Of a stretch of 11,605 nucleotides of DNA, positions 1 to 6,978 are shown in pieces; the first letter of the stretch is position 1; the number at the start of each line of letters is the position of its first letter. A program made the position numbers and the translations under genes. The notes below the pieces were generated by a model. The model had not been told where the DNA came from and made no database searches. It worked only from the letters and a program-made list of their open reading frames with translations. This stretch comes from Prevotellaceae bacterium UBA7017 (lineage in GTDB: Bacteria; Bacteroidota; Bacteroidia; Bacteroidales; Bacteroidaceae): assembly GCA_002449535.1 (NCBI GenBank), contig DJWZ01000136.1, positions 1 to 11,605 of the forward strand. The letters run 5' to 3'.

Positions 1-102
1 TATTATAGCCCTAAAGGTTTAAATATCAGCTGTTTGGTGATTTCGGATGTATACTTTCCGGTATTTCTTTTGCTGTTCATGAAAAATAAAAATATTCGCT
101 AA
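1..102 (+). CDS. possible 3' end of an upstream gene
   Basis: Frame 1 is open from the window edge to a TAA at 100-102 (33 codons); the other two forward frames stop within the first 22 bases. The stretch is hydrophobic in the middle (SCLVISDVYFPVFLLLFMK) and ends in a basic tail. Its stop lies 16 bases before a good intrinsic terminator, where a gene end would be expected. The piece is too short and AT-rich to recognise a family, and 33 open codons can arise by chance. No function can be given. Confidence 0.3.
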   Translation, partial: YYSPKGLNISCLVISDVYFPVFLLLFMKNKNIR

Positions 103-118
103 TTAGGCTATTAAGCTT

Positions 119-158
119 ATCAACGTGCACGTACACAAAGACGTGAGTTGATTTTTTT
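119..158 (+). terminator. intrinsic (rho-independent) terminator
   Basis: Outer arms ATCAAC (119-124) and GTTGAT (147-152) pair over 6 bp. After a small internal loop (GTG against A), CACGT (128-132) pairs with ACGTG (141-145) over 5 bp, closing an 8-base loop. A run of seven T (152-158) follows directly. This is the form of an intrinsic terminator reading on the + strand, and it fits the end of whatever gene lies to the left. The opposite strand has no matching T run, so it is not bidirectional. Confidence 0.62.
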
Positions 159-169
159 ATGATATTTTC

Positions 170-200
170 TTGCACGAATAAAAAATATTCCTTTTCTTTG
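170..200 (+). promoter_or_regulatory. candidate promoter for the BspA-like gene
   Basis: TTGC (170-173), then 19 bases, then TTTCTTTG (193-200) followed by CA. The Bacteroidetes consensus is TTTG-N19/20-TAnnTTTG. The downstream box matches except for T in place of A at its second base, and the spacing equals that of the two strong promoters in this window. Transcription would start near 206, giving a leader of about 77 nt. A weaker alternative is TTGC at 227-230 with AATATTTG at 248-255, but its spacing is only 17. Confidence 0.33.
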
Positions 201-221
201 CAATCGCCAACATTATTCATT

Positions 222-254
222 AAATATTGCATGTACCAAAAATGAACAATATTT
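222..254 (+). promoter_or_regulatory. leader hairpin before the BspA-like gene
   Basis: AAATATTG (222-229) and CAATATTT (247-254) are perfect 8-bp inverted arms around a 17-base loop, ending 28 bases before the ATG at 283. If transcription starts near 206, the hairpin lies in the 5' leader, where it could affect translation or mRNA stability; alternatively it is a protein-binding dyad. Seven of the eight pairs are A-T, so it is only moderately stable and could be chance in this AT-rich region. Confidence 0.3.
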
Positions 255-282
255 GTCAAATAGCTTAAATATATATATCATC

Positions 283-3200
283 ATGAAAAAAATTATTACA
301 TTACTTTTTCCGACTCTATTGAGCCTTGTTCCTATTTTAGCGTCAGCTCATGATATAGAAGTCAAAAATGCAGAAGGTCAAACAATCTATTATAACTATG
401 CTGCAAACGGTAACGACGAACTGTCTGTAACATATCGTGGTACCGAATATTACGCTTATGACGATGAATATACAGAAAATGTTATTATTCCTAGTGAAGT
501 TACTTATAATAATAAGACACTAAAGGTAACGAGTATTGGATATGCTGCTTTCTATAATTGCTCAAAGGTAACTTCAATTACCATTCCTAACAGTGTTACA
601 AGAATTATTCAGTCTGCTTTCAATGGCTGTTCTAACCTTACTTCTATTACAATTCCAAGCGGTCTTACACGGCTCGGAGATTACGCTTTCAGATACTGTT
701 CAAGCCTTACATCCATCACAATTCCAAACGGTGTGACGAGTATAGGGAAGAGTGTTTTTGAGGGTTGTTCTGGTCTTAACTCTATCACAATTCGAAGTAA
801 TGTGACGAGTATTGGAGAAAATGCATTCCAGAATTGCTCAGGCCTTACTTCTATCACTATTCCAAGCAATGTGACGAGTATTGGAGAAAATGCATTCCAG
901 AATTGCTCAAGCCTTACTTCAATCACTATTCCAAGCAATGTGACGAGTATTGGAAAGAATGCGTTCTTTGGTTGCTCAAAATTGACAAAAGTTACGCTTA
1001 ACAGTAATAGTATTGTTTCAAAAACAAATTATGAAACAAATTTATCTCACATTTTTAGTACATCTGTGAAAGAAATTATTATGGGAAGTAGTGTGAGAAG
1101 AATAGGAGATTATGCATTCCTTGGCTTCTCTAGAATTACCTCCGTTACAATTCCATACGGCGTGACAAGTATTGGAAATAGTGCGTTCTCTAGTTGCTCA
1201 GGACTAATATCTATCACTATTCCTAATAACGTAATATCAATTGGAAGTCGCGCGTTCTCAAGCTGCTCTAGCCTAACATCGATTACCATCCCCAACAAAG
1301 TAAAATCAATTGGAAGCAATGCTTTCTATGGCTGCACAGGTGAACTCACCATTAATTGCAAAATACCTTCATCATCGAGCAATTACGATGGTGTGTTCTA
1401 TGGTTCAAATTTCAGTTCTATCAAGATATCTGAAGGAGTTGATTCTATTGGAAACTATGCTTTTTATAATTGTTCCAATCTTTCTTCTGTAGAAATTTCT
1501 AACAGTGTTATATCAATTGGAAGTAATGCTTTCTATGGCTGTACTGGAATTACATCATTGACAATTCCCAACAGCGTGACATCGATAGGCAACAGTGCTT
1601 TCTATAACTGCTCCGGCCTGACATCAGTAACAATCGGCAACAGCGTGACATCAATAGGAAACAGTGCTTTCTCTGGTTGCTCCGGCCTGACATCTGTGAC
1701 CATCCCTAACAGCGTAACATCAATAGGAAATTCTGCTTTCTCTGGATGCACGGGCTTAGAAAGTATATATATTCCCAAGGGAACATGCAGTCAATATAAG
1801 TATTTAGGTGGCAGCAGCAAAGTTTGTATGTATGAGATGGATGGAGATCAGGTTTGGTCAGAGGTGCATTTCGGTGTTCCAACTTCTTTTACCACATACT
1901 ATGATTATGATGGCGATGGTGTGATGGAATATTTGTCACGTGAAATTAAAAGAGTAGATGGTAAGTACAATGAAAAAATAGGGCTGTTTGACAGGTCGGG
2001 AAACCTAAAACACTGTATGTTTGAATTTGAAAGTTCAAGTTCATATTCTCATGAACTGCCTAATGTTACCCCCATTAATGGAGAGGGAACTTTGTTGTCT
2101 TATAGTTATTACGACAGAGGTGGCATATACGATATTAATGGTTATGAGAATAACGAAAAATACAGTTTGCTTGTTGACATAGACAATGATGGCAGAAAAG
2201 ATCTTGTTGATTATGTTTCATTCACAGGCAAACCATTCAATATTTATTACCAACAACCTGATGGTACTTTTAAGGCAACAGAGCAAGTCGTGTCTTTAGA
2301 TGCGGAAGCCATAGCGAAGGAGGCGAGTAAAAAGGGCGCCGGCGGAGTTGTAAGTTTTGCTGTTGGTATGATGATTGGAGGTAGCTCCTCTAATCCTGAA
2401 CGTTTGACAAGCCTTGACATGAATGATGATGGTATTCAGGATATGATGGGTGTTGATAAAGGAGGGGTGCTGTATAGTTATGCCGACAACAAGTTCTTCG
2501 CAAATTCCAAGAAAGGTGTACTTTACCCTTGCGATTTGAATGGTGACAGCGAACTCGATTATATTTGTTATGATGGCAATGCTATCCTTTTAATGACGCG
2601 GTCAACAAACAATACATATGATGAAAAAGCTTTGTTTAACAATAAAAACGTTAAGCAGATTATATATAAGGATTTCGACCATGACGGAGACATCGACATC
2701 TTAGCATATATAAATGATGCATCATATGAAACAAGTACAAGTGGAACTACGTATTTTGTGTTTTTCCGAAATGATGGCGATTTGTCGTTTAAGCGAAGGG
2801 AACGTAACTTTGCGCTAAATCTTGGATTGCTTGATGTTAAGGATGTGGATGCTGATGGTCTGTATGAAATGATGGTGACAGACTATACCAACAAGGTAAA
2901 GAAACTGTTACGGATTTCAGAAGACTTGACAGTTGCCGAAAGCGATTTTGATTTTTCTGATGAATATGAATATGGAGGAGCTATAGCTGTTGGTGACTTT
3001 GATAACGATGGAAGGATTGATTACAGATATAGCTTTGGTTCCAATTCTGTCAAATATGGTATATTCTCACAGGATGCAATCAATAAGACTCCTGAAAAGA
3101 TGGACGCTCCCAAGGCGGTGCTAAAGGCAGAAAACGGGCGTTTGCTTATTACATGGAAACAAGGAAAGGATGCAGAAACATCTCCGTGCGACCTGACCTA

Positions 3201-6200
3201 TGAATTGCGCATAGGAACTCAACCTGCAAGCGGCGATGTACTGTTTGGCACTTCGTTGGCAGACGGAAGCCGCAGAACTCTGGAAGGTGGAAACATGGGA
3301 CTCCAACTCAAGACATTATTCAACGCAAACAGTTTGAAGCCCGGCAAATATTACATATCGGTACAAGCCGTTGATGCCGGCGGAAGGGGTGGCGCATGGT
3401 CTGACGACTTCGTGTATGAGCACCAGCTTGCGGTTCCTGTTATCGTTTCCAATTATACGAACCAGATGACTGCTGCCGATACACTGTGCCTAAACGTGAA
3501 AACTCCAATAAATGGTGCTGAATACAAGTGGACTGTAAGCGAAGGCAGACAGATAGAGAATGATGGTAACAATGCAAAATACGTATTTGAGCATGACGGC
3601 AAACATACCGTCAACCTTGCTATGATATATGATGGCAAGACGTTAAATGCGGAGCCTTTGATGCTAAAGGTAGAGCCTGCCAAATATGGGAGTTCTTCAA
3701 GAACCCTGGGCTATGTAGACATCAACCAAGACGGCTATCCTGAATATTTTGGATATGCAAATGATGGAGAGGGCAATATAGAGAAAGTGTTGTTGAGCTA
3801 TGTGACAGATATACCGAGTGGTACTGGAGATTTTCTTGACTATAACCTTGATGGCTATCCAGATTTTGTAATAAGCAACAGAGTCTATGTAAATATGGGG
3901 GAGCAGGATAATGACTTCGACTTTTTTACAGAAACTTTTAAAGCATACAAAGATAACACTACCTATACAGGTTTCCCACTAGGTGGATATGCATTTGATG
4001 CCAACAATGACGGATATATGGACAAATACGACCCTTCCAATTCGTATTATAACAACGGCTCATATACATATTGGATTTCTTATTCCAAAATATTAACAGA
4101 AAATTTCGGAGCATGGGATCATAACCAGCTTATGTATGATGTGAACCGTGATGGTGTGATGGATTGGGTTGTTTATGGAAAGAAAAAAGACAGTAGCGAA
4201 AGGAATTTCTATGTTATGTACAAAGACCAGACTGCTGACATGAACTATACGGAACCACAGCTTCTATTTAAACCAAATGAATCAATGTCCGATTGGATGG
4301 TAGAGGATGTGAACAATGATGGATATGTGGACTTGATAGGAGTGTCTTCCGGAAAACTTATTATAATCAAAGGGTCTGAAACAAAGCCATGTACAGAAAC
4401 TGTCACATGCGAATTACCCGTACCAATAAATTCTATACGAACATCTGGAACATATGATTTCAACAATGACGGTTATTTGGATATAGTATATTATGATGAA
4501 AAATATAAAAAATATCTTGTTGAATTTGGTGCAGATTTCAAGACCGACATTATAGAGATGACCAGTGACTACTACTCTCATGGAAAATTCATGGTGCAGA
4601 AAAACGGTGGATATCCAGACGGTTATTTAAGCAACATCAAGAACCTTCCGCCATCAGCCCCAGCTACCGTTGCCGCAAAGCAGACGAAGGACGGAATGCT
4701 GATAACGTGGAGCGACGCGCAGGATGACCATACACCTGCAATGCAGATGCGGTACAACATCAGCGTAAAGCGTAAAGGCAAGAAGGGGGACAACAGTTTT
4801 GTCATCTCCCCGATGAATGGTCTGAAGGATAAGGCTACCATTTGTGGCACTGTGATATACAAGAAGTCAACACAGATGCTGGTACCAGCATCTGTATTGA
4901 CGGCAGGCGACACCTACGAGATACAGGTACAGGCTTTAGACTTGTGGAACCAGCATTCACCCATGACCAAGGCGATAGAATTCACAATGAACAATAATGT
5001 GTATATTGATGTGGCAGAGAAGGTGGCTGTAGGAAAGGAAACGGAAGTAAGGTTAATGGGTGCCCAGTCCGACACATACAGCCTGGCTGCAGGAACTGAC
5101 GCAACTATAGTCAGCAACAACGGCAACGGAGAATTTACCGTCAGGTGGTCAAGTGAAGGAGTAAAGGAACTTGTTCTTACAGCAGGTACTAAGACAATAA
5201 AGTCAACTGTTACAGTCGTAAAGCCTGTTGACTTGACATTTAGCGTATTGGAACAGGTATTTGCAAATTCTCCATTGACTATCACTGTCAATGATGAGAT
5301 GGCAGCAGAGCCGAAAGACGTAGGCATGCGTGTCGTAGGCAATAGTAAGATAAAGGTAGAGTATTTAGCAGGCAGCAAAACTGCAACAGTAACATTCCCT
5401 TCCACTGGAACTTACGAACTTGAAGCCTACAGCACGGATGACATAAGAGGAAACAGTTATAAGCAAACAGTAAACGTGACAGCAAGCATGCCAAAACCTG
5501 CCATTGAACAGGTAGGTGTAGATGCTGGAACCGGATATTATGCAATCAACTGGAATGCCGGAACATTACCATCCGGCATCAGCAAGGCAGTAATCAGCAA
5601 GGAGAGTACGACCACAGGGGTATTCTCTGCAATAGATACTGTTGACGTGAAGGAAGGACAATTCATAGACAAATCATCCAATCCTGTAGTCCAGACATCA
5701 CGTTACACAATTCAACTGATAGCCGACAACGGGCAGATAAGTGAAAGCAGTTTGCCTCACAAACCTCTTCACGTAATGCTTATGAAGGCAACCAGCGGAT
5801 ATAATCTGATATGGAATTACTATGAGGGCATAAGCGTACAGGGGTATGATATTCTAAGGGGAACTTCTCCTGACAACATGAAACCTATTGCCCAAGTAGC
5901 AGGAAGCATAAACAATTATACAGACATTACGGCACCAAGTGGCACCAATTACTATGCAGTAACCATCCAGAATGGAACTTCTCAGAGCGTGCGCAGTGCA
6001 TCCCGTGGAATTACTGACATTTCAGGTGAAACGATAAGCAGTAATGTTATTTCAACAGAGAGTGCGATTGAAGGTGTAACTGCAGAAAATATAGAAATAA
6101 TTACGTTGGATAATGATAAAACTTTGAATGATGAACATAAAGATTTGCAACTTTATACCTTGATTTTACCTACATACTCCACGGTTTCTACCGTTATGTG

Positions 6201-6552
6201 GGAAATAACAGAGGGAAACAGCCTTGCATCTATTGACAACAAAGGCATTCTGCATGGCAAAGGCGGAGAAGGAAACGTTACTGTTCAGGCAAGAACAATA
6301 GATGGTTCTGACCTTAGTGCAGAAATCACTGTTCCAGTATCTATACAGAAAATCGTCCTTCGCGGTGATGCGAATGGTGACGGGGAGATTGGCATGCCGG
6401 ATGTGATGTTCATAGTAAACTACATACTGGGCACTCCTGACGCTTCGTTCAATGCGGAGGCTGCCGATGCGAACCTTGACGGCGAGGTAGGTATGCCGGA
6501 CGTGATGTATATCGTGAACTATATACTGAACGGAAAGTTCCCGGAGGAATAG
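283..6552 (+). CDS. giant secreted BspA-like leucine-rich repeat, FG-GAP/VCBS, FN3 and dockerin protein
   Basis: Secreted surface protein of 2089 residues, probably for adhesion or matrix/glycan binding. Residues 1-22 form a signal peptide (MKK, hydrophobic core, likely cut ASA|HD; no lipobox Cys). Residues 84-502 hold about 16 BspA/LRR_5 repeats of 23 residues (SIGxxAFxxCS, then LTSITIPxxVT). Seven DxDxDGxxD loops begin at 541, 632, 712, 751, 797, 854 and 905; six more at 1146, 1186, 1239, 1286, 1342 and 1392, with a degenerate one near 1440. These suggest two FG-GAP/VCBS beta-propellers. FN3-like domains follow each block (941-1046, 1456-1568), each followed by PKD-like sequence (about 1048-1135; 1572-1735, two units). 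Then come two FN3-like units (about 1738-1910), a BIG2-like domain (about 1935-2022) and a dockerin-like pair (D2029, D2062). No type IX sorting domain or LPXTG is evident. ATG 283 is chosen over the in-frame TTG at 253 because MKK starts the signal peptide. Binding partner unknown. Confidence 0.93.
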   Translation: MKKIITLLFPTLLSLVPILASAHDIEVKNAEGQTIYYNYAANGNDELSVTYRGTEYYAYDDEYTENVIIPSEVTYNNKTLKVTSIGYAAFYNCSKVTSITIPNSVTRIIQSAFNGCSNLTSITIPSGLTRLGDYAFRYCSSLTSITIPNGVTSIGKSVFEGCSGLNSITIRSNVTSIGENAFQNCSGLTSITIPSNVTSIGENAFQNCSSLTSITIPSNVTSIGKNAFFGCSKLTKVTLNSNSIVSKTNYETNLSHIFSTSVKEIIMGSSVRRIGDYAFLGFSRITSVTIPYGVTSIGNSAFSSCSGLISITIPNNVISIGSRAFSSCSSLTSITIPNKVKSIGSNAFYGCTGELTINCKIPSSSSNYDGVFYGSNFSSIKISEGVDSIGNYAFYNCSNLSSVEISNSVISIGSNAFYGCTGITSLTIPNSVTSIGNSAFYNCSGLTSVTIGNSVTSIGNSAFSGCSGLTSVTIPNSVTSIGNSAFSGCTGLESIYIPKGTCSQYKYLGGSSKVCMYEMDGDQVWSEVHFGVPTSFTTYYDYDGDGVMEYLSREIKRVDGKYNEKIGLFDRSGNLKHCMFEFESSSSYSHELPNVTPINGEGTLLSYSYYDRGGIYDINGYENNEKYSLLVDIDNDGRKDLVDYVSFTGKPFNIYYQQPDGTFKATEQVVSLDAEAIAKEASKKGAGGVVSFAVGMMIGGSSSNPERLTSLDMNDDGIQDMMGVDKGGVLYSYADNKFFANSKKGVLYPCDLNGDSELDYICYDGNAILLMTRSTNNTYDEKALFNNKNVKQIIYKDFDHDGDIDILAYINDASYETSTSGTTYFVFFRNDGDLSFKRRERNFALNLGLLDVKDVDADGLYEMMVTDYTNKVKKLLRISEDLTVAESDFDFSDEYEYGGAIAVGDFDNDGRIDYRYSFGSNSVKYGIFSQDAINKTPEKMDAPKAVLKAENGRLLITWKQGKDAETSPCDLTYELRIGTQPASGDVLFGTSLADGSRRTLEGGNMGLQLKTLFNANSLKPGKYYISVQAVDAGGRGGAWSDDFVYEHQLAVPVIVSNYTNQMTAADTLCLNVKTPINGAEYKWTVSEGRQIENDGNNAKYVFEHDGKHTVNLAMIYDGKTLNAEPLMLKVEPAKYGSSSRTLGYVDINQDGYPEYFGYANDGEGNIEKVLLSYVTDIPSGTGDFLDYNLDGYPDFVISNRVYVNMGEQDNDFDFFTETFKAYKDNTTYTGFPLGGYAFDANNDGYMDKYDPSNSYYNNGSYTYWISYSKILTENFGAWDHNQLMYDVNRDGVMDWVVYGKKKDSSERNFYVMYKDQTADMNYTEPQLLFKPNESMSDWMVEDVNNDGYVDLIGVSSGKLIIIKGSETKPCTETVTCELPVPINSIRTSGTYDFNNDGYLDIVYYDEKYKKYLVEFGADFKTDIIEMTSDYYSHGKFMVQKNGGYPDGYLSNIKNLPPSAPATVAAKQTKDGMLITWSDAQDDHTPAMQMRYNISVKRKGKKGDNSFVISPMNGLKDKATICGTVIYKKSTQMLVPASVLTAGDTYEIQVQALDLWNQHSPMTKAIEFTMNNNVYIDVAEKVAVGKETEVRLMGAQSDTYSLAAGTDATIVSNNGNGEFTVRWSSEGVKELVLTAGTKTIKSTVTVVKPVDLTFSVLEQVFANSPLTITVNDEMAAEPKDVGMRVVGNSKIKVEYLAGSKTATVTFPSTGTYELEAYSTDDIRGNSYKQTVNVTASMPKPAIEQVGVDAGTGYYAINWNAGTLPSGISKAVISKESTTTGVFSAIDTVDVKEGQFIDKSSNPVVQTSRYTIQLIADNGQISESSLPHKPLHVMLMKATSGYNLIWNYYEGISVQGYDILRGTSPDNMKPIAQVAGSINNYTDITAPSGTNYYAVTIQNGTSQSVRSASRGITDISGETISSNVISTESAIEGVTAENIEIITLDNDKTLNDEHKDLQLYTLILPTYSTVSTVMWEITEGNSLASIDNKGILHGKGGEGNVTVQARTIDGSDLSAEITVPVSIQKIVLRGDANGDGEIGMPDVMFIVNYILGTPDASFNAEAADANLDGEVGMPDVMYIVNYILNGKFPEE
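532..1788 (+). repeat. tandem 69-bp array encoding BspA-like leucine-rich repeats
   Basis: About 16 coding repeats with a 69-bp (23-codon) period. Each carries an AF..C core and an (I/V)TIP strand, and most have a Cys at the same place. Two copies are interrupted by extra sequence: the one starting at 946 runs through a long insertion until about 1090, and another is expanded around 1342-1430. The copies near 1560-1750 use GC-richer codons (TGC TCC GGC CTG) than most copies before 1000 (TGT/TGC TCT/TCA GGT/GGC CTT), suggesting a different duplication history. This family forms the Treponema/Bacteroidales type of leucine-rich solenoid. Confidence 0.88.
808..945 (+). repeat. near-identical adjacent LRR units (recent duplication)
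   Basis: Units 808-876 and 877-945 are each 69 bp and differ at only two bases by eye (G/A in the GGC/AGC codon and T/A in the following TCT/TCA). Most other units of the array differ from each other at many synonymous sites. This indicates a recent in-frame duplication, gene conversion or slippage event. Confidence 0.85.
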
Positions 6553-6563
6553 CCCCCTCCCGA

Positions 6564-6583
6564 CCTCCCCCAGTTAGGGGAGG
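6564..6583 (+). repeat. GC-rich palindrome at the stop codon
   Basis: Perfect 7-bp arms CCTCCCC (6564-6570) and GGGGAGG (6577-6583) enclose CAGTTA, starting 12 bases after the stop codon. No T run follows, so it is not a canonical intrinsic terminator. It may protect the mRNA 3' end, stall polymerase, or be a dispersed extragenic palindrome; I recall similar C-rich/G-rich palindromes between genes in Bacteroidales but cannot check copy number here. Confidence 0.5.
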
Positions 6584-6605
6584 AGGAACATGACTTGAAA
6601 ATCAT

Positions 6606-6708
6606 AAAAGCATAGTTCCCCATCTTTGCTTCTTGCGAGGCAAGGTAGGTGAATAGGAACAAAGGAACTTAATGCATCACTATATATGCGGCAGGGACTA
6701 TGCTTTTT
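6606..6708 (+). terminator. long stem-loop with T run; possible terminator or structured RNA
   Basis: AAAAGCATAG (6606-6615) pairs perfectly with CTATGCTTTT (6698-6707). After one bulged T, TCCC (6617-6620) pairs with GGGA (6694-6697), making a 14-bp stem. The right arm ends in TTTTT (6704-6708). The interior of about 73 bases contains a smaller hairpin, CTTGC (6632-6636) with GCAAG (6640-6644). It lies 54 bases after the BspA-like gene and could terminate that transcript. The large structured loop and perfect arms are also compatible with a small RNA or a MITE-like remnant; no clear target-site duplication is visible. Confidence 0.42.
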
Positions 6709-6751
6709 CCAAGAAAGAAACAGTGTAAAACATCTTCAAAAGAGGTGACAA

Positions 6752-6794
6752 ACATGAATACTCATATCATCTGACACATGAATACTCATGTCAT
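6752..6794 (+). promoter_or_regulatory. paired dyad repeats upstream of the flavoprotein promoter
   Basis: ACATGAATACTCATATCAT (6752-6770) recurs as ACATGAATACTCATGTCAT (6776-6794): 18 of 19 bases match, period 24. Each copy has dyad symmetry. The second is perfect over ACATGA-ATAC-TCATGT; the first is symmetric over ATGA-ATAC-TCAT. The pair ends 45 bases before the -33 element of the next promoter, a typical place for activator-binding sites. No cognate regulator is encoded nearby, so the role is inferred. Confidence 0.5.
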
Positions 6795-6911
6795 TTTCTG
6801 ATAACATCAAAGATGTCCGAAAAATTAAAGAAAAATCCCTTGGCTAATTAAAAATAATTATGTACTTTTGCACGCGGAATTTCGGAAGATGTCATACGCA
6901 TTTTCTGATAA
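6792..6911 (+). repeat. 13-bp direct repeat flanking the flavoprotein promoter
   Basis: CATTTTCTGATAA occurs exactly at 6792-6804 and 6899-6911, one copy upstream of the promoter and one in the leader, 107 bases apart. ATGTC lies close before both copies. TCCGAAA (6816-6822) and TTTCGGA (6880-6886) form an inverted pair inside them, also straddling the promoter, and ACATC-AAA-GATGT (6804-6816) is a small dyad. Sites on both sides of a promoter suit repression or looping, but a partial sequence duplication would look the same. Confidence 0.45.
6840..6870 (+). promoter_or_regulatory. Bacteroidetes-type promoter of the flavoprotein gene
   Basis: TTGG (6840-6843), 19 bases, then TACTTTTG (6863-6870), a perfect TAnnTTTG box followed by CA. 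Transcription should begin near 6876, giving a leader of about 100 nt before the ATG at 6979. The -33 element is a three-base match (TTG). Confidence 0.8.
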
Positions 6912-6931
6912 AGCAAATGAGAGACCTATTC

Positions 6932-6963
6932 TAAGTAATAACTAAACATTCGTAAGTAGTAAC
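6932..6963 (+). repeat. 11-bp direct repeat in the flavoprotein leader
   Basis: TAAGTAATAAC (6932-6942) and TAAGTAGTAAC (6953-6963) match at 10 of 11 bases with a 21-base period, about two helical turns. They lie between the predicted transcription start and the ATG at 6979. They could bind a protein or RNA, or be a chance result of local AT-rich composition. Confidence 0.4.
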
Positions 6964-6978
6964 AAAAACAAAAAGATT

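Noticed and set aside
253..282. In-frame TTG at 253 as start of the giant protein
   Set aside because: It adds ten residues before a canonical MKK signal peptide and lies within the leader hairpin; ATG 283 is the natural start.
681..1319. Minus-strand frames with repeated LGIVI-type sequence opposite the leucine-rich repeats
   Set aside because: The repetition is just the reverse complement of the 69-bp coding array; the + strand gives a well-known repeat family.
4914..5545. Overlapping minus-strand frames of 163 and 85 codons inside the giant gene
   Set aside because: The + strand is an uninterrupted part of a secreted multi-domain protein; the antisense frames show no domain or start signals.
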